Source: Muricoccus nepalensis (GTDB taxonomy: Bacteria > Pseudomonadota > Alphaproteobacteria > Acetobacterales > Acetobacteraceae). From it: 64,000 nucleotides of DNA. Location: contig NZ_RCZP01000002.1 in the NCBI RefSeq assembly GCF_006438825.1, positions 218,568 to 282,567 on the forward strand. The letters are read 5' to 3'. Positions within the stretch are counted from its first letter, which is position 1, and every line of letters starts with the position of its first letter. The notes under the pieces are model-generated. The model was not told the origin of the DNA. It saw only the letters and a list, made by a program, of their open reading frames with translations, and did not search any database. Of the stretch, positions 9,589 through 18,559 are shown piece by piece. The translations under genes were made by a program, and so were the position numbers.

Positions 9589-9799
9589 ATTGGGTGGACG
9601 GGGCGGGGCTGCACCCACAAAGAAGGACGTGCCGGCCCCGACGGCAAGAGTGGGTGGCACCGCGCGCCGTGAAAGACCAGGGCGCGCGCGGCCGGTAAGC
9701 CTTGCGTGCCCGCCACCTCGCCCCGCCCGTGCCCGCGGCACGGCCCGGTGACAGGCGCGCTGGACGCGCCCCCGGGCCCCTGCTACCCCCCGCCGCCGG

Positions 9800-10606
9800 A
9801 TGTCCCTGCCTCCCTCCCTGCCCGGCAGCCCGGCTTCCGGCCCCGCCTCACCCGTCCTCCCCGGACAGGGCCCCTCCATCAGCGTGGTCGTGCCCGTGCG
9901 GAACGAGGCGCCGAACATCGCCCCTCTCGTCGGCGAGATCACGGCCGCCCTGGCCGGCGTGCCGCACGAGATCGTCTACGTGGACGACGGCTCCTCCGAC
10001 GACACCGCGGGCGCGGTGCGCGCCACGGCGGCGGCGGGTGCGCCCGTGCGGCTGCTGCGGCACGCCGCCTCCTGCGGGCAGTCGGCGGCGGTGGTGACGG
10101 GGGTGCGGGCCGCCCGCGCGCCCTGGATCGCGACGCTGGACGGCGACGGCCAGAACGACCCCGCCGACATCCCCCGCCTCTGGGCGCGCGCGCGGGCCGA
10201 GGGGGCGGAGACGCTCGTCGCAGGCTGGCGCACCACGCGCAAGGACACGGCGACGAAGCGCTTCACGAGCCGCGTCGCCAACCGCGTGCGCGCCCGGCTG
10301 CTGGGCGACGCGACCCCCGACACCGGCTGCGGCCTGAAGGTCTTCCCGCGCGACCTCTTCCTCGCCCTCCCGCATTTCGACCACATGCACCGCTTCCTGC
10401 CCGCCCTCGTGCTGCGCGGCGGCGGGCGGGTGGTCAGCGAGCCCGTGGGGCACCGCCCGCGGGTGCGCGGCGTCTCCAACTACGGCACGCTCGACCGGCT
10501 GGCGGTCGGGATCGTGGACCTCTTCGGCATGATCTGGCTCCAGCGCCGCTGGAAGCGCCCGCGGCTGCTGCTCGAGGAGGCGCCCCCGCCGGAGGGGAGG
10601 GCATGA
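9800..10606 (+). CDS. Family 2 glycosyltransferase, dolichol-phosphate-mannose-synthase-like
   Basis: A 268-residue GT-A enzyme without its own membrane anchor. It has ISVVVPVRNEAPNI at about residue 27, VDDGSSDDT for nucleotide binding, and TLDGDGQNDPADI as the DxD-type metal site; SRVANRVRARLLGD and DTGCGLKVF resemble dolichyl/undecaprenyl-phosphate sugar transferases. It probably moves a sugar to a lipid carrier; donor and acceptor are not readable. The next gene, a VTT membrane protein, starts inside its stop (ATGA), so the two are coupled. Confidence 0.88.
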   Translation: MSLPPSLPGSPASGPASPVLPGQGPSISVVVPVRNEAPNIAPLVGEITAALAGVPHEIVYVDDGSSDDTAGAVRATAAAGAPVRLLRHAASCGQSAAVVTGVRAARAPWIATLDGDGQNDPADIPRLWARARAEGAETLVAGWRTTRKDTATKRFTSRVANRVRARLLGDATPDTGCGLKVFPRDLFLALPHFDHMHRFLPALVLRGGGRVVSEPVGHRPRVRGVSNYGTLDRLAVGIVDLFGMIWLQRRWKRPRLLLEEAPPPEGRA

Positions 10607-11313
10607 ACCGCACGGCCCCGCCCCCCGCGCCCGGCGCCGCCTCCCGCCCGGCCCTGGCCGCGGCCGGGCGCCTGGCGCTGCTGGCGGTCGGGCTCGGCCT
10701 CGCGGGCTGGGTCATCCGCTCCCTCGGCCTGGCGCCGGGCGGCGAGACCGGCACGGAATGGGTGGACCACTGGATTCGCGGCCAGGGGCTGCAGGGGGAG
10801 GCGCTCTTCCTCCTCGCCGGCGCCGCCGCCGCGGCCGCGGGGCTGCCGCGGCAGGGGGTGGCCTTCCTCGGCGGCTACGCCTTCGGCGCGGCGATCGGCA
10901 CGCCCCTCGCGCTCGTCGCGCAGGTCCTCGGCTGCGCGGCCTCCTTCGGCTGGGCGCGGCTGCTCGGGCGGGACTGGGCGGCGCGGCGGCTGGAGGGGCG
11001 CTTCGGCCGGCGCCTGCGCCCGGTGCACGACCGGCTCGTCGCCAGCCCCTTCGGCGCCACCCTCGCGCTGCGGCTCCTGCCGGTGGGCAACAACCTCGCG
11101 CTCAACCTCCTCGCGGGGCTCTCGGGCGTGCGGCCGCTGCCCTTCCTCGCGGGCTCGGCCCTCGGCTACCTGCCGCAGACCCTCGTCTTCGTGCTGCTGG
11201 GCAACGGCGTGGCGGTGGACCGCACCGCGCAGCTCGTCCTCGGCGGCGCGCTCTTCGTCGTCTCGGTGGCGCTCGGGACCTGGCTGCTGCGGCGCGAGGC
11301 GCCGGTGGACTGA
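10603..11313 (+). CDS. TVP38/TMEM64 (VTT domain) family membrane protein
   Basis: A 236-residue integral membrane protein. The VTT/DedA-like core is visible from about residue 85: FLGGYAFGAAIGT, the SFGWARLLGRDW turn, LRLLPVGNNLALNLLAGLSG and a Gly-rich PFLAGSALGYLPQTLVF helix. VTT proteins are lipid scramblases or flippases. Its four-base overlap with a lipid-type glycosyltransferase suggests that the pair assembles or flips a glycolipid; that is inference. The reading frame extends upstream through the glycosyltransferase, but the ATG after ggaggggagggc is clearly favoured. Confidence 0.85.
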   Translation: MNRTAPPPAPGAASRPALAAAGRLALLAVGLGLAGWVIRSLGLAPGGETGTEWVDHWIRGQGLQGEALFLLAGAAAAAAGLPRQGVAFLGGYAFGAAIGTPLALVAQVLGCAASFGWARLLGRDWAARRLEGRFGRRLRPVHDRLVASPFGATLALRLLPVGNNLALNLLAGLSGVRPLPFLAGSALGYLPQTLVFVLLGNGVAVDRTAQLVLGGALFVVSVALGTWLLRREAPVD

Positions 11314-11322
11314 GGAGCGGCC

Positions 11323-11949
11323 TCAGCGCCGCTCCGGCGCGCCCGCCAGGCCCATCAGCCGGTCCAGCAATTCCCAGAGGAGCGAGGGCTCGGGCGGCGG
11401 GGCCGTGCCCTCGGGCTGGCGGGCGCGGAAGCGGGCAAGGGCCGCCGGCGTGTCCGAGAGGCGCAGCTCCGCCGGTTCCACCATGGCCTGGGCCTCGGGC
11501 ACCAGGGGGCCGGTGACCCGCACCAGCACGCGCGCCGCGCCGGGAAGCTCCGCCGCGGCGCGGGCGAGGTCCGCCGCGCGGGGGGCGCAGATGACGGAGC
11601 GGCCCTCCAGCGCGCAGGGCAACTCGAACAGCGGGCTGGGCGGGAAGCGAAGCTGGACCGTGCCCGCGAGGGCGAGCGCCCCGCGCGCCGCGCCCTCCAG
11701 GGAGAGCTCCCGCGCCACCACCACGGGCACCAGCCGCCCGCCGCGCTCCGCGACCTCCAGCGCGAGGGGGGCGAGGCCGGCGGAGGCGGGCTGCACGGGC
11801 TGGCTGTGCAGCATCCGGCACTCCGAGCGGTCGGTCATGCGGTCGGTCGCGCAGGTGAGCAGCCAGGGGCCGAAGGTCTCGGTCCGCGGCCCGCCCTGCG
11901 CGAGGGCGGGGGAGGCGAGCAGGGCGAGGGTGGCGACGAGGCGGCGCAT
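11323..11949 (-). CDS. Invasion-associated locus B (IalB)-like exported protein
   Basis: A 208-residue exported protein with signal peptide [18 protein letters not shown]. The mature start [20 protein letters not shown] resembles the IalB pattern of a W-x-x-x-C block followed by a second Cys, and the later Cys pair ([15 protein letters not shown]) is also typical. IalB proteins are periplasmic and poorly understood outside Bartonella. The ATG at 11949 follows a gaaggtgggg ribosome site and is preferred over an in-frame GTG 15 bases upstream. It is convergent with the VTT gene. Confidence 0.7.
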   Translation of the reverse strand: MRRLVATLALLASPALAQGGPRTETFGPWLLTCATDRMTDRSECRMLHSQPVQPASAGLAPLALEVAERGGRLVPVVVARELSLEGAARGALALAGTVQLRFPPSPLFELPCALEGRSVICAPRAADLARAAAELPGAARVLVRVTGPLVPEAQAMVEPAELRLSDTPAALARFRARQPEGTAPPPEPSLLWELLDRLMGLAGAPERR

Positions 11950-12023
11950 GCCCCACCTTCGCACGCGCGCCCCGCCCCCGCGCCCCGCGATCGCGTGAAC
12001 CAGCCCGCCCGGAGAACCCCCGC

Positions 12024-12854
12024 ATGCGCTCCATCCGCTTCCCCGACGGCACCGAGGTGCCCGCGCTGGGCCAGGGCACCTGGCACATGGGGGAGCGCGG
12101 CGCCGACCGCGCGGCCGAGGCCGGCGCGCTGCGGCTCGGCCTCGACCTCGGCCTGCGGCTGATCGACACCGCGGAGATGTACGCGGACGGCGGCGCCGAG
12201 GAGGTGGTGCGCGAGGCCGTGGCCGGGCGGCGGGACGAGGCCTTCATCGTGAGCAAGGTCTACCCGCAGAACGCCTCCCGCGCCCGCATGGCGAAGGCCT
12301 GCGAGGCAAGCCTGCGGCGGCTCGGCGTGGAGGCGGTCGACCTCTACCTCCTCCACTGGCGCGGTGGCGTGCCGCTGGCCGAGACGGTGGAGGCCTTCGA
12401 GTCCCTTCGCCGCGCCGGCAAGATCCGCCGCTGGGGCGTGTCCAACCTCGACGTGGACGACCTCGAGGAGCTCGGCGCCGCGCTGCCGGACTGCGCGACG
12501 GACCAAGTCCTCTACAGCCTCGAGGCGCGCGGTCCGGAATTCGACCTGCTGCCCTTCTGCGCGGGGCGGGGGATGCCCGTGATGGCCTACTCGCCGGTCG
12601 GGCAGGGCGGCCGGCTGCTGCGCAACCCCGCGCTGCGGCGGGTGGCGGAGCGGCACGGGGTGGGCCCGGCCGCCGCGGCGCTGGCCTTCGTGCTGCGGCG
12701 GGAGGGGGTGATCGCCATCCCCAAGGCAAGCGACCCCGCGCATCTCCGGGAGAACGCGCGGGCCACGGGGATCGCCCTCTCGGAGGAGGACCTGCGGGAG
12801 CTGGACGCCGCCTTCCCGCCGCCGCGCCGCAAGGCGGCGCTCGCGATGCTCTAG
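12024..12854 (+). CDS. Aldo/keto reductase
   Basis: A 276-residue NADPH-dependent (beta/alpha)8 reductase. The catalytic tetrad is visible as Asp48 and Tyr53 in [11 protein letters not shown], Lys78 in FIVSKVYP and His111 in [21 protein letters not shown] and the C-terminal VIAIPKAS for the NADP phosphate are family hallmarks. It resembles the 2,5-diketo-gluconate reductase/YtbE type. The substrate is not determinable. No operon partner: flanked by opposite-strand genes. Confidence 0.92.
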   Translation: MRSIRFPDGTEVPALGQGTWHMGERGADRAAEAGALRLGLDLGLRLIDTAEMYADGGAEEVVREAVAGRRDEAFIVSKVYPQNASRARMAKACEASLRRLGVEAVDLYLLHWRGGVPLAETVEAFESLRRAGKIRRWGVSNLDVDDLEELGAALPDCATDQVLYSLEARGPEFDLLPFCAGRGMPVMAYSPVGQGGRLLRNPALRRVAERHGVGPAAAALAFVLRREGVIAIPKASDPAHLRENARATGIALSEEDLRELDAAFPPPRRKAALAML

Positions 12855-12873
12855 CCGCGCGGCGCGGCGCCAG

Positions 12874-13290
12874 TCAGCGCCCGCCCGCGCAGGAGAGGCG
12901 CGGGGCCTCGGGCGGGTTCACGCCGAGGCTGCGCATCGCGTCCACCAGCTCGCGGGTGCGGAAGGGCTTGCGGAGGAAGCGCTCCCGCGGCCCGAACTCC
13001 CGGCCGTTCCCGTGGGACGGGCGGCCGGTGAGGTAGATGACGGGCAGCCCGGGGTGCTTCTCCTGCGCCATCCGCGCGGCCTCGAAGCCGCTCGGCCCCG
13101 GGCCGAGGTCGATGTCGGTGAGGAGAAGGCTGCAGCCATCGCTCGCGGCCAGGCGCGCCATCGCCTCGCCGACATTCGTGGCGGGGCAGACGGCAAAGCC
13201 CTCCGCCTCCATGATGTCCGTGAGGACATCGCGCACGAGGTCGTCGTCTTCGAGCACCACCACGTCGAAACCTGGCTCGCGCAAATTCAT
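12874..13290 (-). CDS. Stand-alone response regulator receiver
   Basis: A 138-residue single receiver domain: VVVLEDDDLVRDVL acidic pocket, phospho-acceptor Asp59 in LLLTDIDLGPG, Thr in VIYLTGR and Lys in FLRKPFRTRE. No output domain, so it probably works in a phosphorelay or by protein binding. The ATG at 13290 has ggaggg 8 bases upstream and beats an in-frame ATG at 13308. An EcfG-like promoter lies just upstream, which suggests general-stress control. It resembles the truncated receiver at the left edge of the window. Confidence 0.88.
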   Translation of the reverse strand: MNLREPGFDVVVLEDDDLVRDVLTDIMEAEGFAVCPATNVGEAMARLAASDGCSLLLTDIDLGPGPSGFEAARMAQEKHPGLPVIYLTGRPSHGNGREFGPRERFLRKPFRTRELVDAMRSLGVNPPEAPRLSCAGGR

Positions 13291-13308
13291 GGAACCCTCC
13301 GCCCTCAT

Positions 13309-13333
13309 AACGTCCGAGAGGGAAGATCGTTCG
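13309..13333 (-). promoter_or_regulatory. Candidate EcfG (general stress sigma factor) promoter
   Basis: Reading the minus strand, CGAAC is followed after 16 bases by CGTT, close to the alphaproteobacterial EcfG consensus GGAAC-N16/17-CGTT with one mismatch in the first base. It sits about 19 bases before the ATG of the stand-alone receiver gene, leaving a short leader that contains its ggaggg ribosome site. Such a short motif can arise by chance. Confidence 0.4.
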
Positions 13334-13446
13334 GCACCGGGGGAAAGCGCGGCAGGAGATGGGGGGCGGGAGGCGGGCGTCAATGGTGCCTTGCGCGCCC
13401 GCGCGGGCGCGGCTTCCCTGCGGGCGCATCGGGAAAGGGACGTCGC

Positions 13447-14253
13447 ATGACCAGCAGGGCGCCGCTGCGCGTGGCCGTGGCCGGGTTGGGGGCGGTGGGC
13501 ACCGCCGTCGTCGCGGCGCTCCAGGCGGGGTTGCCGGGTTGCCGCCTGGCCGCCGTCTCCGCCCGCGACCTCGACGCCGCGCGCGCGCGGCTTCCCGAGG
13601 GGGTCCCCGCCGTGCCGCTGGAAGGGCTGGAGCCGCTGGCCGACCTCGTGGTGGAGGCCGCCCCCGCCGCGCTCCTCCCGGCCATCGCCGAGCCCTTCCT
13701 GCGAGCGGGGAAGGGGGTGGTCGTGCTCAGCGCCGGCGCGCTGCTGCGGGCGGGGCACCTCATCGACCTCGCGCGCGAGCACGGCGGGCAGATCACCGTG
13801 CCCACCGGCGCGCTGATCGGGCTCGACGCCGTCGCGGCCGCGGCGGAGGGGGTGATCCACTCGGTCCGCATGGTCACGCGCAAGCCCGTGCGCGGGCTGG
13901 TGGGCGCGCCCTACCTCGTCGAGAACGACATCGCGATCGAGGATATCCGGGAGCCGCTGCGGGTCTTCCGGGGCACGCCGCGCGAGGCCGCGGTCGGCTT
14001 CCCCGCGAACCTGAACGTGGCGGTCGCGCTGTCGCTGGCAGGGATCGGGCCGGACCGGACGGAACTCGAGATTTGGGCCGACCCGGCGCTCACCCGCAAC
14101 ACGCACCGCATCGAGGTGGAGGCGGATTCGGCCAGCTTCGCGATGTCGATCGAGAACATCCCGAGCGAGAACCCCAAGACCGGGCGCATCACCGCGCTCT
14201 CGGTCGTGGCCTGCCTTCGCAAGATGGGCGCGCCGCTTCGGGTCGGGACCTGA
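13447..14253 (+). CDS. L-aspartate dehydrogenase (NadX-like)
   Basis: A 268-residue NAD(P)-dependent enzyme of the aspartate dehydrogenase family (Rossmann plus DUF108), oxidising L-aspartate to iminoaspartate, which can feed quinolinate/NAD synthesis or aspartate turnover. The N-terminal GLGAVGTAV is the dinucleotide site, PTGALIGLDAV is the conserved substrate loop, and TRNTHRIEVEADSASF contains the catalytic His region. nadA and nadC are not adjacent, so the pathway role is open. The start has ggaaaggga upstream. Confidence 0.85.
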   Translation: MTSRAPLRVAVAGLGAVGTAVVAALQAGLPGCRLAAVSARDLDAARARLPEGVPAVPLEGLEPLADLVVEAAPAALLPAIAEPFLRAGKGVVVLSAGALLRAGHLIDLAREHGGQITVPTGALIGLDAVAAAAEGVIHSVRMVTRKPVRGLVGAPYLVENDIAIEDIREPLRVFRGTPREAAVGFPANLNVAVALSLAGIGPDRTELEIWADPALTRNTHRIEVEADSASFAMSIENIPSENPKTGRITALSVVACLRKMGAPLRVGT

Positions 14254-14263
14254 CCGGCCGGCC

Positions 14264-15715
14264 CTATCCTCGGAACCGCCCGAGGAAGGCCACCACCTCC
14301 TGCAGCGTGGGCGGGCGCTGGAGCACCGCCCAGCGGTCCTTCAGGAAGGCGAGATAGGCGGCGCCGAGCGCGCTGGTGAGGCCGTAGGCCACCGCCGCGT
14401 TCACCGCGCCGCCGGCGACGCTGCCCACCCCCGGCACGAACTTCAGCAACGTGCCGACCGCCCGCGCCGCGACCCGCCCCCCCATCCCCGCCGCGGCCGG
14501 GCCGATCAGGGCGGCGGCGACGGCCTTCAGCGGCATCTCCTCGGCCGGGGTGCCCATGCGGACGGTGACGTCCACGATCATCTTCGCCTGCAGCCCGAAG
14601 AGGAGGGCGGCGTCGGCGAAGGGGATGGGCGTCGCCGAGAGGGCGGCCGCGGCCTTGGCGTGGGCGGCGATGGCGGCCTCGGCCTCCGCGATCTTGGGCG
14701 CGAGGGCGACGAGGTTGGCCGCCGCCGCCGCCGCGCGCCGCGCCTTGGGCAGGGCCGCGACGGTGGCGGCGACAAGCTCCTCCAGCCCGCGCGCCTCCAC
14801 CTTCGCGCCCCCGGGGAAGAGCCGGGGGGCGGCCACCACGCGCAGCACCGTCGCCGCCTCGGGCACCAGGGCGCGGGCGGCGGCGGAGAGGCGGTCCTCC
14901 CCCCAGGCCTTGGTCAGCACGAGGATCACCGGCACGCCGTCCGCGGCCAGCCGGCGCGCCAGCTCCTGGTCCGCGGGCTCCACGCGCTCCCCGGCGACGT
15001 CGACGCAGAGCCAGGCGACGTGCAGCCGCTCCTCCTCCGGCAGGGTGGCCAGGCGGGTGAGCTCCGCCTTCACCGCCTCGCTCGTCTCGCGGTAGGCGCC
15101 GGGCTCGAGGCCGCGCGTGTCCGCGAGGTGGAGCGGCGCGCAGGGGTGGCGGTACCAGGTGGCCGCGCTGGAGACGGGCGCGCCCTCCCCGGTCTCGGCC
15201 ACCACGCGGCCGAAGACGGCGTTCACCAGCGTGCTCTTGCCCGCGCCCGAGCGCCCGGCCAGCAGCACGTTGCAGCGCTGCATCCCCGCCAGCCGGTCCT
15301 CCACGCCGGGGATCGCGGCCACCGCGTCGTCCAGCAGGGTGGTCCCCCGGCCGAGCAGGCGGCCCACCCAGGTGCCGCGGCGCGGCGCCGGGCGGGTGAA
15401 GCCCCGCACCACCGCGGCCCGGTCGCCGAGCGCCGAGAGCTTGCGGACACGGAGCGCGGTGAGCAGCGCCAGCAGCCCGGGCGGCGCGTCCGCCCCCTCC
15501 ACCAGCATCGGGCGCAGCGCGGTGGAGAGCGCGAGCGGGTCGGGGTCCTCCAGCCGGGCGGCGGCCGCGATCTCCGCCCGCTCCGGCCGCGTGCAAAGGA
15601 GAAGAAGGGGCAGCGGGTCGCCGCCGGCCACCGCGTGGCGGGCGTGTTCCAGGGCGGCGGCGATCGGGTCGACCTTGACGGGCCTGCGAAGCATCACGAC
15701 GAGTCTGCCCAGCAT
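14264..15715 (-). CDS. P-loop GTPase with C-terminal DUF697-type domain
   Basis: A 483-residue Era/dynamin-like GTPase. Walker A is LLAGRSGAGKST (about 154-162), switch II is LADTRGLE, and the G4 position reads LVLTKAWGED where [NT]KxD is expected, so the base-specificity Asp is not in its usual place. The C-terminal third (LLFGLQAKMIVDVTVRMG onward) is hydrophobic and Gly-rich, like DUF697, and may touch membranes. The ATG at 15715 has a ggagaggg site. That start shares CATG with the start of the divergent membrane-protein gene. An internal ATG at 15694 is the alternative. Function unknown. Confidence 0.8.
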   Translation of the reverse strand: MLGRLVVMLRRPVKVDPIAAALEHARHAVAGGDPLPLLLLCTRPERAEIAAAARLEDPDPLALSTALRPMLVEGADAPPGLLALLTALRVRKLSALGDRAAVVRGFTRPAPRRGTWVGRLLGRGTTLLDDAVAAIPGVEDRLAGMQRCNVLLAGRSGAGKSTLVNAVFGRVVAETGEGAPVSSAATWYRHPCAPLHLADTRGLEPGAYRETSEAVKAELTRLATLPEEERLHVAWLCVDVAGERVEPADQELARRLAADGVPVILVLTKAWGEDRLSAAARALVPEAATVLRVVAAPRLFPGGAKVEARGLEELVAATVAALPKARRAAAAAANLVALAPKIAEAEAAIAAHAKAAAALSATPIPFADAALLFGLQAKMIVDVTVRMGTPAEEMPLKAVAAALIGPAAAGMGGRVAARAVGTLLKFVPGVGSVAGGAVNAAVAYGLTSALGAAYLAFLKDRWAVLQRPPTLQEVVAFLGRFRG

Positions 15716-16442
15716 GTCCCTCTCCGTCCAACCCCCGCCCGCGGCCGCCCCGGCCCTCCACGCCCCCGGCCACGAGGGCGGCAGCGCCTCCCTCATCGCC
15801 GCCCTCCTCGCGGGAAGCGAGAAGGAGCTGGCGGCGGAGCTGGAGCCGGCGGTGGAGGCCTTCATCGGCAACGCCGTGTTCCGTTACGTGGCCGAGGAGG
15901 CGCTGGTTGCCATCTCCGTCACCGCGATCTTCTTCGCCCTCGCCTTCGTCGCACCCTACCTGCCGAGCGTGAGCTGGGCGATCGCCGCCGCGGGCGCCGT
16001 GCTGATGTGGTACCTCGTCCACTTCGCGCGGGGGCTCGTCTCCACCTGGCCGCTGGCGCGGGCGCTGTTCCTGCTCCGCGGCGCGCCGGTCTTCCGCTTC
16101 GCCCTCTTCGTCCTCGCCCGCCACGCGATCACGCTGCTCGAGACGAAGATGGAGGAGGTCGGCCGCGCCGCCTCCCTCATCCCACGCCTCGGCCTGCGCG
16201 CGGCCCGGCTGGTCTACCAGGACGACCGCGACCGGGTGGCGCTGGCGCTGGCCGACGCGCTGGGCAAGGCGGTGCGGCGGGAGCTGCTCTGGACGGCGGC
16301 GCTGGGCCTGCTGCCCATGCTCGTCGTGATGTTCGGCTTCCGCTCCGCCCTCATGTGGAAGGCGGGGCTCTACGGGGTCGCGCACATGGCCTGGTGGGAG
16401 CTGCTGATGCTGCCCTTTCGCGGCAGCGGCCTGGCGCCCTAG
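15714..16442 (+). CDS. Membrane protein nested between two GTPase genes
   Basis: A 242-residue protein of unknown function. It has a long hydrophobic hairpin (ALVAISVTAIFFALAFVAPYL, then an IAAAGAVLMWYLVHFARG segment) and a second hydrophobic region near residue 200 (LLWTAALGLLPMLVVMFGF). The middle is rich in charged residues (LVYQDDRDRVALALADALG). It is the only plus-strand gene here and fits exactly between two minus-strand GTPases: its ATG overlaps the start of one in CATG, its TAG overlaps the stop of the other in CTAG. No Shine-Dalgarno sequence is seen before the ATG. Confidence 0.75.
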   Translation: MSLSVQPPPAAAPALHAPGHEGGSASLIAALLAGSEKELAAELEPAVEAFIGNAVFRYVAEEALVAISVTAIFFALAFVAPYLPSVSWAIAAAGAVLMWYLVHFARGLVSTWPLARALFLLRGAPVFRFALFVLARHAITLLETKMEEVGRAASLIPRLGLRAARLVYQDDRDRVALALADALGKAVRRELLWTAALGLLPMLVVMFGFRSALMWKAGLYGVAHMAWWELLMLPFRGSGLAP

Positions 16443-17095
16443 GCCGGCGGCAGGAAGGGCCGGGAGAGCGCGAGCAGTGCCTCCACCCCGTGGGCGGGCA
16501 GCAGCACCGCGCCGTCCTCCCCGAGCAGGGGGCGGCTGTTGACGGCCGCGACCGGCGCGCCCGGCATGGTCTCCGCGATCCGGGCGCGGAGCCGCGCGTG
16601 GCCCTCGGGCCCCGGCTCCGCGTGGGTGAGCACGACGAGGCCCGGGATGCCCGCCGCCTCCAGCGAGGCCGCGAGCCCCGCCAGCGTGCCCGTGCCGGCG
16701 AAGGCGCGCCCGCCCTCCGCGTTAATGACGAGCCAGGCGAGGTGCGGGCGGCGCTCGGGCGGCAGGGCCGCGAGGGAGGCCTCGAAGGCCGCCACCTGCG
16801 CCTCGCTCGCGGCCGCCTCCAGCCCGCGCGTGTCGCCGAGGGCCAGCGGCCGGGGGGAGGCCTCGCCGTACCAAGTGGTGCCGGCCGTCACCGGCGCGCC
16901 GGCGCCGGCTGGGGCGGTGCCCTCGCCGAGGACGGCGTTCACCAGGGTGCTCTTGCCGGCCCCGGTGGGGCCGACGAGGAGGATGCGCCCGCGCGCGGCC
17001 GCCCAGTCCGGGGCCGCCGTCCCGGCCCGGGAACGAAGAAGGCCCGGGACGGCGCCGCGAAGCGCGCCCCAGGCCTTGCCAAGCAATCCCGCCAT
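16439..17095 (-). CDS. Small P-loop GTPase, paralogue of the neighbouring GTPase
   Basis: A 218-residue GTPase domain without the DUF697-like tail. Walker A is LLVGPTGAGKST (about 40-50), switch II is LGDTRGLE, and the G4 position reads VVLTHAEPG in place of [NT]KxD, an atypical guanine site. It resembles the G domain of the 483-residue GTPase two genes away (shared VNAV, APV, TWY and DTRGLE blocks), so a duplication is likely. Its stop overlaps that of the membrane-protein gene. It starts six bases downstream of the TRAP large-permease stop, so it may be read with the TRAP genes. Confidence 0.8.
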   Translation of the reverse strand: MAGLLGKAWGALRGAVPGLLRSRAGTAAPDWAAARGRILLVGPTGAGKSTLVNAVLGEGTAPAGAGAPVTAGTTWYGEASPRPLALGDTRGLEAAASEAQVAAFEASLAALPPERRPHLAWLVINAEGGRAFAGTGTLAGLAASLEAAGIPGLVVLTHAEPGPEGHARLRARIAETMPGAPVAAVNSRPLLGEDGAVLLPAHGVEALLALSRPFLPPA

Positions 17096-17100
17096 GGATC

Positions 17101-18513
17101 CTAGCGGAAGTTGAAGGGCGGCGGTTCCTCGTCGCCCGTGTCCGGCATCGGGACCTCGATCCGCACGGTGCTCGGGTCCACCCCGTTCCCCTTGTCGATC
17201 CAGTAGGTCACGCTTTCCGGCCAGAGGATGACGACGCCGACCAGCACGACCTGCAGCAGCAGCCAGGGGATCGCCCCCCAGTAGATGTCGCGCGAGAGGA
17301 CGGTCTTGGGGGCGATGCCCCGCAGGTAGAAGAGCGCGAAGCCGAAGGGCGGGTGCATGAAGCTCGTCTGCAGGTTGATGCAGAGCAGCACGCCGAACCA
17401 GACGAGGTCGATGCCCAGCTTGGCCGCGACCGGGGCGAGCAGCGGCACGATGATGAAGGCGATCTCGAAGAAGTCGAGGAAGAAGGCGAGGAAGAAGACG
17501 AAGATGTTGACGAAGATGAGGAAGCCGACCTGCCCGCCCGGTACGCCCGACATCATGTGCTCGAGCCAGATGCTTCCGTCCACGCCCTGGAAGACGAGCG
17601 AGAAGACCGTGGCGCCGAGGAGGATGAAGATCACCATGGCGGTAATGCGCATGGTGTTGCCCATGGCCTCCCGCAGCAGCGCCCAGGTGTAGCGGCCGTT
17701 GGCGACGGCCAGCACCACGGCGCCGACCGCGCCCATCGCCCCCGCCTCGGTCGGGGTGGCCAGCCCCATGAAGATGGTGCCGAGCACGAGGAAGATGAGG
17801 ACGATGGAGGGCACCATGCCCTTCGCGACGCGCCAGATCAGCGGCCAGCCGCGGGTGCCCAGCGCCTCGTCCGGCAGGGGCGGGACCTTGTGCGGGGCGA
17901 AGATCGACACGCCGACGATGAAGAGGATGAACAGCACGATCTGCAGGATCGAGGGGCCGATCGCGCCCGCGTACATGTCGCCCACCGAGCGGCCGAGCTG
18001 GTCGCCGAGCACGATCAGCACGAGGGAGGGCGGGATGAGCTGCGTGATGGTGCCCGACGCCGCGATCACGCCCGTCGCGATCCGCATGTCGTAGCCGTAC
18101 TTGATCATGATCGGCAGGCTGATCATGCCCATGGCGATGACGGAGGCGGCCACGGTGCCGGTGATGGCGCCCAGCACCGCGCCCACCAGGATCACGGCGT
18201 AGGCCAGGCCGCCCGGGATCTTCCCGAAGAGCTGGCCCGTGCCCTCCAGCAGGTCCTCCGCCAGCCCGCAGCGCTCCAGGATCGCGCCCATGAGGGTGAA
18301 GAAGGGGATCGACAGCAGGAGGTCGTTCGACAGCGTGCCGAAGACGCGCAGCGGCAGGTTGCCGAGATAGGCGGTGGTGAAGAAGCCGAGCTCGATCGAG
18401 ATGAAGCCGAAGAACAGCCCTACCGCGGCCAGCGAGAAGGCCACGGGGAAGCCGATCAGCAGGAAGACCACCAGCCCGCCGAACATCAGCGGCGGCATAT
18501 AGTCCGCGTTCAT
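17101..18513 (-). CDS. dctM: TRAP transporter large permease
   Basis: A 470-residue DctM-family permease with about 12 transmembrane helices, the main translocation subunit of a sodium-driven TRAP uptake system. Family signatures include FLLIGFPVAFSLAAVGLFFG, SIPFFTLMGAILERCGLAEDL and the GLATPTEAGAMGAVGA block. The C-terminus, with FMHPPFGFALFYLRGIAPK and a polar tail, matches the large permeases that go with TakP-type receptors. The frame is open upstream, but MNADYMPPLMFGG after aggactttcc is the family-like start. Confidence 0.93.
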   Translation of the reverse strand: MNADYMPPLMFGGLVVFLLIGFPVAFSLAAVGLFFGFISIELGFFTTAYLGNLPLRVFGTLSNDLLLSIPFFTLMGAILERCGLAEDLLEGTGQLFGKIPGGLAYAVILVGAVLGAITGTVAASVIAMGMISLPIMIKYGYDMRIATGVIAASGTITQLIPPSLVLIVLGDQLGRSVGDMYAGAIGPSILQIVLFILFIVGVSIFAPHKVPPLPDEALGTRGWPLIWRVAKGMVPSIVLIFLVLGTIFMGLATPTEAGAMGAVGAVVLAVANGRYTWALLREAMGNTMRITAMVIFILLGATVFSLVFQGVDGSIWLEHMMSGVPGGQVGFLIFVNIFVFFLAFFLDFFEIAFIIVPLLAPVAAKLGIDLVWFGVLLCINLQTSFMHPPFGFALFYLRGIAPKTVLSRDIYWGAIPWLLLQVVLVGVVILWPESVTYWIDKGNGVDPSTVRIEVPMPDTGDEEPPPFNFR

Positions 18514-18559
18514 GGAAAGTCCTGTCCGATATCGGTCTGGTGGGTCGCGCGCCGCCCGC

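Noticed and set aside
8491-9942. Longer ctaA start at 9942
   Set aside because: The extra 118 residues have no membrane or family character and would overlap the glycosyltransferase gene.
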